Shown here piece after piece: positions 18,107-27,885 of a DNA stretch of 50,496 bases; positions within the stretch are counted from its first letter, which is position 1, and every line of letters starts with the position of its first letter. Position numbers and translations under genes: made by a program. Origin of the DNA: an uncultured Pseudomonadota bacterium (GTDB lineage: Bacteria; Pseudomonadota; Gammaproteobacteria; Ga0077536). Below the pieces are notes generated by a model. The model made no database searches, was not told the origin of the DNA, and saw only the letters and a program-made list of their open reading frames with translations. The stretch lies in assembly GCA_913047675.1 (NCBI GenBank), contig CAJWTO010000006.1:1-50496 (forward strand). Direction: 5' to 3'.

Positions 18107-19636
18107 TTACGTGGAAACAATTTTTTCGAATGCATGCCCAGTGCGCAATACGACGTCATCTTCTCCTGTTCGACCTGTTAACATCATTCCTATAGGGAGT
18201 CCGTCAGATTTACCCACTGGTACGCTCATTGAAGGATGCCCGGTTACATCAAAAGGGGCAGTATTAGTCAACATATCTAGAGAGCACCCTAATATTTCGG
18301 ACAGCGACGCATCAGGCGGTGGTATTTTGTGCGCTTTCATTGGGGTTGTGGGCATGACCAAAATATCAATTTCAGAAAAGGCATCGTCATAGGCTTTACG
18401 CAAGATACGCGCAATATTCTGCGCTTTCGTAGAATAGTAATTGCCGAAGCGCATTCTCATTACCTGCGCAAAAAGTAGAGTTGTCTTAACTGTGACAGGC
18501 ATTTTGTCCGCACGTTGTTTACGCACATTTTGGTAAAATCGAGTTGCTTCTGTTGATGAGTATCCGCCGTAACAAGGACCCAGTGGGCCATTATGGGTAA
18601 AAGTTGAAAGCGTCCCATCTAGGATACTCGTCATCATTATTGGCCCCCCATGTAAATGCATCGGGATTGAGACATTTTCAACTGAACATCCCATCTGTTC
18701 AAAGCTCAGTGCGGCAGCTCTCACTGCATCATCCACATCTTTTTCACTTCCTGGCGTGTCGAACCCCTCTGCGACGATAGCAATTTTTAGACCTTCTATC
18801 CCTTTAAGAATTTCTTCACTGTAAGATTTAACAACCATGTCACTCTTTTGGCGGGGATCACACCCATTGTCGTATCCCGAGATTACTTCGAGTAATAAAG
18901 CCAAATCAGAAACATTTCTGGCCATAGGCCCCAAATGATCAACTGAATATTCGATGCCGCCTGCGCCAGTATACGGGACGAGACCATAGGTGGGTTTAAT
19001 TCCATAACAACCAGAAAATGAGGCTGGCATTCGAACCGAGCCCCCTTGGTCACTGCCAATTCCCATATCACAATGACCGCCTACAATCAGTGCGGCACAG
19101 CCACTTGACGATCCTCCCGCCATGAAATCTTCGTTATGCGGATTTCTCACCGGTCCAGTGGCTGATGTGTGACTGCCTCCAGAAAAACAAAAGTTTTCAC
19201 AAACTGCTTTACCTAAAATTTCTCCACCTGCCTCAAGTACTCGCTTTACTACGCTGGCATCCTCATTGGGAACGAAGCCTTCGTAAACATCTGATCCATT
19301 CATCATAGGCACATCAGCAACGCTTATATTGTCCTTTATTGCTAATGTTTTGCCCGCCAGTTTTCCTCGCTCTGCTCCTTTTATATTACATTTGTAAAAC
19401 CAAGCGTTATAAGGATTGTCATCATCGTTAGGTCGGTGGACATTAGTTCTAGGGAAGTCAGCAGTTACTATTTGTTCATCAAGCTCATCCACGAATCGAA
19501 CATTATCTGTAAGGCCGCCCATAAACCCTTCATAGGTATCAAGCTCATTTTTATCCATATTGAAATTTAGTTCTTTAGCGGCTTCTCGGATTTCATCTGC
19601 CGTAGGGTTAGATATAGATTTTCTCTCATCAGCCAT
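18107..19636 (-). CDS. Amidase (amidase-signature family)
   Basis: LAIKDNISVADVPMMNGS (catalytic Lys), MAGGSSSGCAALI...GIGSDQGGSVRMPASFSGCYGIKPTYG (Ser-cisSer). Confidence 0.93.
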   Translation of the reverse strand: MADERKSISNPTADEIREAAKELNFNMDKNELDTYEGFMGGLTDNVRFVDELDEQIVTADFPRTNVHRPNDDDNPYNAWFYKCNIKGAERGKLAGKTLAIKDNISVADVPMMNGSDVYEGFVPNEDASVVKRVLEAGGEILGKAVCENFCFSGGSHTSATGPVRNPHNEDFMAGGSSSGCAALIVGGHCDMGIGSDQGGSVRMPASFSGCYGIKPTYGLVPYTGAGGIEYSVDHLGPMARNVSDLALLLEVISGYDNGCDPRQKSDMVVKSYSEEILKGIEGLKIAIVAEGFDTPGSEKDVDDAVRAAALSFEQMGCSVENVSIPMHLHGGPIMMTSILDGTLSTFTHNGPLGPCYGGYSSTEATRFYQNVRKQRADKMPVTVKTTLLFAQVMRMRFGNYYSTKAQNIARILRKAYDDAFSEIDILVMPTTPMKAHKIPPPDASLSEILGCSLDMLTNTAPFDVTGHPSMSVPVGKSDGLPIGMMLTGRTGEDDVVLRTGHAFEKIVST

Positions 19637-19686
19637 AATTATAATCCTCTATCTCGACAAAGAACGGATACATCTTTGCCTATCAT

Positions 19687-20664
19687 TTAATGAAATTGGG
19701 GTTTTTTCCAAAGATCACGTCGGTCTACAGATAGTATGGTAGTTTCTGAAACAGAACCATTCCGCATTATTTTCATCGGCACTTCACATCCTGCCGGACC
19801 TATATTCCATATATTACGGAAAAAATTTGCTAAACTATGTGACTTGATATTATTGATTTCTAATATGACGTCACCAGTCTCTAGTCCACCGAGTGCTGCA
19901 GGGCCATTGTTATATAAGCCTACTATTTCAAAGTCTTGATCAATTTGGGAGGCGAACATTCCGAGCCAAGGTCTGGGTGATGAAAGTGTTTGCCCATAAA
20001 GCTTTAACTCTTGCAGACGGTCATCTAATAGTTCAACCGGCACAATCATATTTCCTTCGCGTTGCATAGCGTCAGATTCAATTTTGTTTACAAACAGTGA
20101 GCCGATACCACAAACCTCGCCAGCGTTATTTAGCAGAGCGGCACCTCCCCAGTTAGGGTGAGAAGGTGCGGAAAATATAGCGTTTTCAATTACATATTCC
20201 CAGTATCCTGCGAACTCAGCACGAGCTATAATTTTTGCAGTAATTGCTGTTGCTTTACCTCCGGCACCAGCAACAACGACATCATCATTTGCTTTTATCA
20301 GGTTTGAGTTTCCAAGAGGGATAGTCGGTGCATCCAGCTCTCCCAAACATTGCACCAATCCAAATCCAGTTTCATAATCATAAGCCAATGCGTGTCCCTC
20401 TATCACTTGGCCAGAATTGGTGGTGATCCAAATTTGCTCTGCTTCAGCCACTAGGTAACCGATGGTAAGAATTAAGCCCGAGTCTATGATGTGTACGCCG
20501 TAGCCTTGTCGCTCGGTTCCAAGGACAGAAGCGGTGAATGCCTGTTCTGAAGTAGAGGCTTTTAGAGTGACAACGCCATTCAGGGTTGATTCGAGATCAA
20601 AAGCTATTTTCTCAAAATTAGGTTGAATTTTTGAATCAATTTTAGGGCTCAGCTTTTCAGTCAT
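19687..20664 (-). CDS. HtrA/S1C-like trypsin-fold plus PDZ protein, predicted catalytically inactive
   Basis: GYGVHIIDSGLILTIGYLV, DYETGFGLVQC and SHPNWGGAALLNNAGEVCGIGS align with HtrA His/Asp/Ser blocks but lack the triad; C-terminal PDZ (NNGPAALGGLETGDVILEINN). No obvious signal peptide. Confidence 0.75.
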   Translation of the reverse strand: MTEKLSPKIDSKIQPNFEKIAFDLESTLNGVVTLKASTSEQAFTASVLGTERQGYGVHIIDSGLILTIGYLVAEAEQIWITTNSGQVIEGHALAYDYETGFGLVQCLGELDAPTIPLGNSNLIKANDDVVVAGAGGKATAITAKIIARAEFAGYWEYVIENAIFSAPSHPNWGGAALLNNAGEVCGIGSLFVNKIESDAMQREGNMIVPVELLDDRLQELKLYGQTLSSPRPWLGMFASQIDQDFEIVGLYNNGPAALGGLETGDVILEINNIKSHSLANFFRNIWNIGPAGCEVPMKIMRNGSVSETTILSVDRRDLWKKPQFH

Positions 20665-20780
20665 ATGCTATGATCTTCTCTGCTTATTAGTGACTTGAAT
20701 ATTTATCTTACATCATTACTATACGCCAGTGGGATCAATTGCTGCGTTTTTTATTAAGAGTGATTTTTAGTATTCCTAGT

Positions 20781-22346
20781 TCAAGGTCTCACCGAAAAAA
20801 ATTCCTCGCCCACCATATTTTTTAGTTTAGTTTGTATATTGTCGACCCATTGGCATAAAAGAGGCCTAGTTTCCTTTGGATCTATAATGTCATGTACTGC
20901 GAACGACTCTGCTGCACGAAACGGAGATTTAGTCGCGGCGAATTTCTTTTCGAGTTCGTCACGCTTTGATTCGGGGTTTTTCGCAGCTTCGATTTCACGA
21001 TGGAAAGCAACTGCAACACCGCCCTCTAGTGGTAAGGGACCATTTTCAGACGAAGGCCAGTCTAAAATATAGTTACTTCCATTATAGTGCGCAGCAGCAG
21101 CCACCCCGTAAGACTTTCTTACTCGAATAGAAGCCCACGGCATTTTTGCTGTCGAAGCTGCTGCTACTGCGGCCATTCCATAGCGGATTGTCGCAGCACT
21201 TTCTGCGTTTGGACCTATCATGAAGCCAGGCTCGTCAACGAAGTTGACCAATGGCAGATGGAACGTCTCGCATGTTTCAATCATACGTCGCATTTTTTGA
21301 GCAGCATCAGCGGTCATTGCGCCAGCGTTATATCGGCAGTCGTTTGCAGTGATGCCAACAGATTGTCCATTAAGCCGTGCGTACCCAGTGATGAGTTCTG
21401 GTCCATAAAGAGGGGATGTCCTAAAAAATGAATTTTTATCTACAATGAGCTCAATGATGTCTAACATATTAAATGTTTGTCGTTTATCTTCAGGCACAAT
21501 GTTAGTTAGGCTACTTTCCGTCCGATCAGCGATATCATTTTGGCACTTCACTCGTGGCGCAGGCTCCCAGACATTCTGCGGGAAATAGGACAAAAATTTC
21601 CGTATTTGCTCTAGAGCTTCTTGCTCATTATTAGCCACATTATCCACGACACCTGATTGCGCATGGATCTGGTATCCACCGAGTTCCTCCTTTGTGAGCG
21701 AGCGTCCTAGTGCGCGTTTTACCAACGCGGGGCCACCTGTCATTATTTGTGAGGTACTTTTAACCATTACTGAGAAGTGAGAGGCTACTAATCGGCCTGC
21801 AGGAAAACCTGCTACTGGGCCTAATGCAGCCGAAGCGACCGGTATTTGACCTAAAGAATCGCTTATGACCTTAAACCTAGGCTCAGAATGCACTGGTTCT
21901 CCGACGGTTTGCGGTTTTTTAGGATCAACGTCTCCGGAGCCAATATTACCGCCGCCACCTTCAAGCAAGCGAACCAACGGTATTTTGTATTCTAAAGCCA
22001 AGTGTTCGGCATAAACACTTTTTCGAAGTCCGGCAGCATTTGGTGAGCCGCCCTTTAGAGTGAAGTCCTCACCACCAACCACTACCGAGCGCTTATTTAT
22101 ACTTCCGAATCCAAGGATATAGTTAGATGGTATGAATTTAATTATATCTCCAGCGTCGTTTAAGTGAGCCCCTCCCGCAATTTTTCCTTGCTCTTGGAAA
22201 GTGTCCTTATCCAAGAGTAGATTTATCCTTTCTCGTATAGTTAATTTTCCTCGCTCATGGTGTTTCGCTATAGATGCTTTCCCGCCTAGCTCTTTTGCGA
22301 GTCTTCGGCGTTGTACAATACCTTTTATTTGTTTTATCCAACTCAT
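20781..22346 (-). CDS. Acyl-CoA carboxylase beta (carboxyltransferase) subunit, propionyl/methylcrotonyl-CoA carboxylase-like
   Basis: KHHERGKLTIRERINLLLDKDTFQE, VVGGEDFTLKGGS, LLEGGGGNIG, MTADAAQKMRRMIE, FHLPLVNFVDEPGFMIG. Confidence 0.92.
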   Translation of the reverse strand: MSWIKQIKGIVQRRRLAKELGGKASIAKHHERGKLTIRERINLLLDKDTFQEQGKIAGGAHLNDAGDIIKFIPSNYILGFGSINKRSVVVGGEDFTLKGGSPNAAGLRKSVYAEHLALEYKIPLVRLLEGGGGNIGSGDVDPKKPQTVGEPVHSEPRFKVISDSLGQIPVASAALGPVAGFPAGRLVASHFSVMVKSTSQIMTGGPALVKRALGRSLTKEELGGYQIHAQSGVVDNVANNEQEALEQIRKFLSYFPQNVWEPAPRVKCQNDIADRTESSLTNIVPEDKRQTFNMLDIIELIVDKNSFFRTSPLYGPELITGYARLNGQSVGITANDCRYNAGAMTADAAQKMRRMIETCETFHLPLVNFVDEPGFMIGPNAESAATIRYGMAAVAAASTAKMPWASIRVRKSYGVAAAAHYNGSNYILDWPSSENGPLPLEGGVAVAFHREIEAAKNPESKRDELEKKFAATKSPFRAAESFAVHDIIDPKETRPLLCQWVDNIQTKLKNMVGEEFFSVRP

Positions 22347-22405
22347 TTTTTATTTCTCATCATTACGCGCACTAAATATACTATTTTTTAGTGATACTGA
22401 CTTTA

Positions 22406-23461
22406 CTAGTAGCGGGCTATGATGTTGGTTGCGAAATCTTTAATTTCTTGTTCGGGAGAGTCAGTTATTTGAAAGGCAAAATGTGTTAATCCCTTTTCTT
22501 CTAACGCCTTAATCCTTTCGATGATTGATGCAGGAGTACCAATCATAGCGGCAATATTAGCAATTTCTGAAACAAGGTATTTTAGTTCGTCATCGCGCGT
22601 GAAGATGAGATGACCCTCATGTAGCATCAGGTGCCGCCGCTGAGGATCGAGAGACGCAACATATTTTTTGTATTGTTTTACGTGCTCTGAAATTGTCTTG
22701 TCAGCGGGAAGGAGCTTTTCATCCCACTCGCAAAGGACATGTAGAAGATTGGTTATAAATGGACCGACACTGCGCAGAACTCGATCGCTTTCTATCGTCT
22801 CGCCAGGTTTTAAAATGGCGAGAGGGACGATCGCCTTGGTTGGAATATTGCCAGGATCACGGTTACTTGAGATTGCTGATTCACTAATGATTTTCCTATT
22901 AGCGACAAGCGTATCTGGAGTTATATTCCAAGAGAGATGCGCGTCGCATTCAGCCCCACAGAAAGCTAGGGTTTTTTCGCCGAATGCCGAAAGAGTCAGT
23001 GGGATCTTTTGTTTAAGATTAATGAAGCCGTGGTCAGGGTGAAGCAGTTTAATTAATTTTTTATTTCCGCCAAAATCATGGAGGCATTCCTCGCCTTTTA
23101 GCAGGGTCTGAATCGTTCGTATTTCACGCTTCATTTTTTTGAGTGGTAGCGGTTTTAGTCCCATAGTCAGTCGTGCAGTGTTTCCATTGCCCACACCCAA
23201 TTCCACTCGCCCAGGAGCTATTTGCGCAACAGTAGCTATAGAGTGAGCTATCACAGGAGCCATTCTTGTACTCGGCACCGCTACTCCAGTCGCCAGTTTA
23301 ATTTTTTTTGTTGTATGGGCGGCTAGTGCCATCGTGGCGTATACGTCAGAGTAGATCATTTGAGAATCAAAAAACCACGCCTGTTGAAATCCAACTTCTT
23401 CTGCAAGCATAACCAAATTGTAGTCGGTTATTTTTGACGGGAATGTAACACCAAAATCCAT
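22406..23461 (-). CDS. LLM-class flavin-dependent oxidoreductase
   Basis: MDFGVTFPSKITDYNLVMLAEEVGFQQAWFFDSQMIYSDVYATMALAAHTTKKIKLATGVAVPSTR; IAPGRVELGVGNGNTARLTMG. Confidence 0.9.
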   Translation of the reverse strand: MDFGVTFPSKITDYNLVMLAEEVGFQQAWFFDSQMIYSDVYATMALAAHTTKKIKLATGVAVPSTRMAPVIAHSIATVAQIAPGRVELGVGNGNTARLTMGLKPLPLKKMKREIRTIQTLLKGEECLHDFGGNKKLIKLLHPDHGFINLKQKIPLTLSAFGEKTLAFCGAECDAHLSWNITPDTLVANRKIISESAISSNRDPGNIPTKAIVPLAILKPGETIESDRVLRSVGPFITNLLHVLCEWDEKLLPADKTISEHVKQYKKYVASLDPQRRHLMLHEGHLIFTRDDELKYLVSEIANIAAMIGTPASIIERIKALEEKGLTHFAFQITDSPEQEIKDFATNIIARY

Positions 23462-23553
23462 CGGGTTGCCTTTATCTGTTTACTTGTAAGAAAAATTAAG
23501 ACGCAAAATTAGTCAAAGAAACACCAGTGATACCGCCCGATATAATGAAATAT

Positions 23554-24360
23554 TTAAGCGGCTAGAAACTCAGAGACTTTGGCATACAATTTTTCTGTTT
23601 GCTCTATAGGAGGTTCGTGGCTGCACTCGCTTAGTGTGAAAACTTCAGATTTAGCGATTCCTTGCTTGAAGTCATTCGCGTACGTCGGAGGGATAAGCTT
23701 GTCATTTTCACCCCACACGATAAGTGAATCCGCAGTTACCCTGTGTATACGTTTTTTTAGTCCTTTATCAGGGATAGGCCAAACAAGTTTAGCTGTGCAA
23801 CCAATTGTCCAAATAAAATCGCGATCCCAAAGCGCGGCTTCTTCTGAGTCAGCTTCAGGGCGCATCATTCTTTTCAACGCTCTAGGCTTGTTTTTATCGT
23901 AAAAAAGAACATCAAGAATCGCGTCATAACTTAATGCACACCAGTCGGCTACGGTATAAGGATCACTTTCCTTCCACAGGCCAATTGGAGCAATTAGTAT
24001 CAGTTTATCTATTTTTTCTCGTCTTTGCGCGGCAATTTCACACGCCAACAACCCGCCGAATGAATGTCCTATAACAGTTGCCTCATCAAGACCTAGTCCG
24101 TCCATCAAATCGTCATAAGCGAGTACAGCATCCCAAAGGTTGTCTAATTGCTCCAACTCGTCAGGCTTACCGGGGACGGTTCCTGGAAAAAATGGCGCAT
24201 ATACAGTGTAGTGGTCGGCTAAACTATCTAAAAAATCGTCCCAATAAAATCCACCTGCAGAGTGAAAGAATACAATCGGCTTGCCGCTTCCCGCTACATT
24301 TACTGTTATTTCGAGCTTATCTCCTAGCACAGGCACGATTTGTTGTTTCAATGTATGCAT
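23554..24360 (-). CDS. Alpha/beta hydrolase
   Basis: GKPIVFFHSAGGFYWDDFLD, nucleophile elbow VIGHSFGGLLACEIA, VWGENDKLIPPTYA, SECSHEPPIEQTE. Confidence 0.88.
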   Translation of the reverse strand: MHTLKQQIVPVLGDKLEITVNVAGSGKPIVFFHSAGGFYWDDFLDSLADHYTVYAPFFPGTVPGKPDELEQLDNLWDAVLAYDDLMDGLGLDEATVIGHSFGGLLACEIAAQRREKIDKLILIAPIGLWKESDPYTVADWCALSYDAILDVLFYDKNKPRALKRMMRPEADSEEAALWDRDFIWTIGCTAKLVWPIPDKGLKKRIHRVTADSLIVWGENDKLIPPTYANDFKQGIAKSEVFTLSECSHEPPIEQTEKLYAKVSEFLAA

Positions 24361-24379
24361 TTTCTATCCTTTTTTACTC

Positions 24380-25615
24380 TCAAGCGGCTTTTTTCTTTTT
24401 CTCAGAGGCGCTGCTACCAGCCGGCCACCACTTGTCTTCCCAGCCTTCGTCGTCCCAGATCCCTCGCAAGTGTGGCAACACGCCTTTAGAGATACGCTCA
24501 ATATTTTCCATTGCTTTGTTATGGGGCATCGAGCCAAATTGAGGGAGAAGCAAAAGGTGGCCTACACGCAATTCCTTTACAATCTCGGTGAGTCTCTGAG
24601 TGACTGTCTCAGCACTTCCTGTCACTAAATAGTCTCGATCATTAAATTCCTTATAATGGAGATTATTTAATTCATCGTATGCTGGGAATGGCTTTTTAGT
24701 TAAAACATGTGTGAGGCTACTGTGAGTCATGTGGCCAGGAGGTAGTAATAACTCTTGTGGCATATGCAATAATTTATGGTAAAAATATTCAATATGTTCT
24801 CCATAGTCGGCTTCTGCTTGTTCATCAGTTTCAGACACTCCAACGGGGATCAGGTAAGTCATTCGATAAGGGTTTTTATCTCGCCCTGCCTCTTCTACTT
24901 TATCCCAATACCCTTGGACCATATGCTTCGCTCCTTGGGCTCCGAAGTATGTTAGGTAACAGTAGGAATAATCGTGTTCAATCACAAAATCCCATGTACT
25001 AGGACTAGCGTTACCGGGGACCCAGATCGGAGGGTTTTCTTTTTGTGAGGGTTTGGGCCAGATATTGACCATGGGCAATTGGTAGTATTTTCCGTTCCAA
25101 GCAAATGGTTTCTTTGAATTCCACGCTTTGACAATAAGATCATGAGCTTCTCTATATCGTCCCCTCTGTTCTACCGGAGCCATACCATAACTGTATGCGT
25201 AATCTCCCCCTAAGCCGACAGGGAAGCCGGCTACTAATCGACCTTCAGAGATGCTATCTAGCATAGCGTATTCCTCGGCGACCCTGATTGGAGGATTTAA
25301 AAATACAGCAGTTTCACCCATTTGGATGATAGCGGTATTAGTTCCACGCGTAGCTCGCGCTAACACAGAGCCCATCATGTTAGGGTTAACCATGAAGCCA
25401 TATGCATTTTGATGGTGTTCATTGGTACACACACCATCAAAACCTGATTCAGCGGCGAATATTAGCTCGTCTAAAGTCCAGTTAAAATATTTAGAGACCA
25501 TCTCCCTATCGGCAACATCTTCAAATGGTAGTGTGAACCAGGCAGAATTATATTTTTTGTCAAAATCGGAATCGAGATCTCGATACGGCATTAGGTGAAA
25601 ACACGCGATTTTCAT
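24380..25615 (-). CDS. LLM-class flavin-dependent oxidoreductase
   Basis: GFDGVCTNEHHQNAYGFMVNPNMMGSVLARATRGTNTAIIQMGETAVFLNPPIRVAEEYAMLDSISEGRLVAGFPVGLG; 411 aa. Confidence 0.9.
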   Translation of the reverse strand: MKIACFHLMPYRDLDSDFDKKYNSAWFTLPFEDVADREMVSKYFNWTLDELIFAAESGFDGVCTNEHHQNAYGFMVNPNMMGSVLARATRGTNTAIIQMGETAVFLNPPIRVAEEYAMLDSISEGRLVAGFPVGLGGDYAYSYGMAPVEQRGRYREAHDLIVKAWNSKKPFAWNGKYYQLPMVNIWPKPSQKENPPIWVPGNASPSTWDFVIEHDYSYCYLTYFGAQGAKHMVQGYWDKVEEAGRDKNPYRMTYLIPVGVSETDEQAEADYGEHIEYFYHKLLHMPQELLLPPGHMTHSSLTHVLTKKPFPAYDELNNLHYKEFNDRDYLVTGSAETVTQRLTEIVKELRVGHLLLLPQFGSMPHNKAMENIERISKGVLPHLRGIWDDEGWEDKWWPAGSSASEKKKKAA

Positions 25616-25685
25616 GTTGATGTCCCCTTAAATCAACTTACGTAACAAAATATCCTACATTACAATAATGTAGACGTGAAGTATT

Positions 25686-27776
25686 TTACAGGCCTCCCTC
25701 ATTGCAAGCCTTACATGGTGCTGGAGTGTTGGCTTGTCTCCTTACATAATGTTGCAATGCAATTAAGTCGTTTTCTTGGTATTTAGCAAAGTTAGGCATA
25801 CCATTTGAGCGCAGACTTCCTTTTACTACCACCGAGTGCATAGCATCAGCAGAGAGCATTATTGGCGAAGCTCTAAGATCTGGCGCATTGCCCGCTGCTC
25901 CCGCACCTGGTCCATGGCACATCATGCATTCTTCGGTATAGAGTTTAGATCCCTGGCTTGCTAAAGCTTCATCTACTAAGAAATCTTCAGCAATAATAGG
26001 CTTAGCATATATGGGGCCTTTTGACGGCGGAAGCTCTTCTTTTTCATTTAAGGCAAAGGTCACTAAGCGCCTCATATGAGCTCCATAAGCCCATCCGTGC
26101 TGAGCACCCATAAATCCTGGAGTAGCTGCGCCGACTCCACCCCACCCTGTTAGAAGGCTAATATACTGGACACCATCGACATTGTAGGTGATTGGTGGGG
26201 CAGAAATACCTACTCCTAGGTCGCTTCTCCAAAGAGCTTCACCTGTGTCGGCTGCGTATGCATGGAAAGTGCCATCGGCTCTACCTTGAAAAACTAGGTT
26301 GCCAGCTGTAGTAAGTGTCCCTGGATTCCATACCCCGGGAAGTGGAACTTCCCAAATTAGCTTTTGACGAAGGGGATCCCATGCTCGTAGCGCCCCAGTG
26401 CCTATGCCATCAGGAACATAGTCAGGTCCGAATTCAATGGCCGCGTCAAACTTAAAGTAGGGGGATTCCCAGTGCATGATATCGACATTTTTATCTGAAA
26501 ACATACCAGGCATTTCGATAATAGGTATGTAAGCTAGGCCAGTGTTAGGATTGTAAGACATCGCATGCCAGTTATGACCACCAAAAGCACTAGGCCAAAC
26601 AACCTCTTCTCCGTCCTCGTAACGCGCCCCTGCGCGTTCGATTGGTCTACCGGTTTTCATATCTACCTCTGTCGCCCAATCGACTTTAACATAAGGTTCG
26701 GCGGACAATAATTTCCCGTTCGCCCTATTAATAATGTAAAAAAAACCGTTTTTAGGCGCGTGGATAATCGCTTTTGCTGTTCGATCTTTGACTTTAAGGT
26801 CGACCAGTATCATATCCATATTCGAATTGTAGTCCCAGGCCTCTCCGGGAGTGGTTTGATAATGCCACTTATACTTTCCAGTATCGGCATCAAGTGCGAC
26901 TATTGAGCAGAGGAACAGATTATCTCCCCCTTCGGGACTGCGGATTTTAGGGTTCCAGGGTGAGCCATTACCTGTTCCCAGGTATACCTGATCAAACTCA
27001 GGGTCGTAAGTAATCCCGTGCCAAACAGTTCCTCCACCTCCGTGTTTCCACCACTCGCCAGTCCAGGTCTTAGCAGCCATCTTCATTGCGTTATTTTCGA
27101 AGCCATCTTCGGGATTGCCGGGGACGGTATAAAATTTCCAAGCTTCTTTTCCGGTTTCCGTGTCATATGCAGTGACAAAACCTCTGGCTGGTCCCCATTC
27201 AGTTCCACCATTGCCTATTATGACTTTGTCTTTGAAAACCTTAGGGGCACCTGTAATTATAAGTGGTTTTTGGGGATCGAAGGTTTGCACAGTCCATACT
27301 GGCTTCCCCGTTTTAGCGTCTAATGCTATTAACCTGCCATCAATAGTGGCGTTGAACACTTTTCCTTTCCAGAAAGCGATTCCCCTGTTCCAGTCCCACA
27401 TCATTCGCAGCCTATCGCCGGAATGTTCGGTGACCTTGGGATCAAATTCCCATAGTAGTTTTCCTGTTTTAGCTTCTACTGCTCTGACCACATTGTAGCT
27501 GCCATTGAAGTAAAGGATGCCATCTATTGCAAGAGGTGTTCCCGTAAGCGACCGATCCTTAGGAAGATCTAAATACCATTTTATTCCTAGTTCCGAGACT
27601 GTCTTATCGTTTATCTGAGTTTGTGGACTGAATCGTTGCTCAGAGTATGTTCGACCATAACCAGCCCAGTTATTTGCCTCGCCTTCGTTGGCTAGAAATT
27701 TATCATCGACTGTTGAACCGGCAATCAGATTCGCATGGACAGCCAACAAGAAGATGATCAACTTAATATCGCGCAT
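25686..27776 (-). CDS. PQQ-dependent (quinohemoprotein) alcohol dehydrogenase with C-terminal cytochrome c domain
   Basis: N-terminal signal-like MRDIKLIIFLLAVHANLIAGS; W-motif repeats (AIDGILYFNGSYNVVRAVEAKTGKLLWEFDP); GTGNGSPWNP; TPGEAWDYNSN; C-terminal CMMCHG heme c motif. Confidence 0.92.
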   Translation of the reverse strand: MRDIKLIIFLLAVHANLIAGSTVDDKFLANEGEANNWAGYGRTYSEQRFSPQTQINDKTVSELGIKWYLDLPKDRSLTGTPLAIDGILYFNGSYNVVRAVEAKTGKLLWEFDPKVTEHSGDRLRMMWDWNRGIAFWKGKVFNATIDGRLIALDAKTGKPVWTVQTFDPQKPLIITGAPKVFKDKVIIGNGGTEWGPARGFVTAYDTETGKEAWKFYTVPGNPEDGFENNAMKMAAKTWTGEWWKHGGGGTVWHGITYDPEFDQVYLGTGNGSPWNPKIRSPEGGDNLFLCSIVALDADTGKYKWHYQTTPGEAWDYNSNMDMILVDLKVKDRTAKAIIHAPKNGFFYIINRANGKLLSAEPYVKVDWATEVDMKTGRPIERAGARYEDGEEVVWPSAFGGHNWHAMSYNPNTGLAYIPIIEMPGMFSDKNVDIMHWESPYFKFDAAIEFGPDYVPDGIGTGALRAWDPLRQKLIWEVPLPGVWNPGTLTTAGNLVFQGRADGTFHAYAADTGEALWRSDLGVGISAPPITYNVDGVQYISLLTGWGGVGAATPGFMGAQHGWAYGAHMRRLVTFALNEKEELPPSKGPIYAKPIIAEDFLVDEALASQGSKLYTEECMMCHGPGAGAAGNAPDLRASPIMLSADAMHSVVVKGSLRSNGMPNFAKYQENDLIALQHYVRRQANTPAPCKACNEGGL

Positions 27777-27885
27777 TCCTTCCCCTTTTTTGATTGTAGT
27801 TACAATTACGACAGTATCTGATGGCGAGGAAACACTATCCTAAAACCATTAGTATTTGTCCAGTTGTCAAATTTTTTTTACTCTT

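Noticed and set aside
22370-22394. CACTAAA...TTTAGTG dyad downstream of the 22406 LLM gene
   Set aside because: A:T-rich 7-bp stem without a following U-tract on the relevant strand; not convincing as a terminator.
22668-23042. 124-aa + strand ORF
   Set aside because: Antisense to the LLM gene at 22406-23461; no family motif.
24078-24542. 154-aa and overlapping 115-aa + strand ORFs over the hydrolase/LLM junction
   Set aside because: Antisense to two well-supported genes; translations have no recognisable domain.
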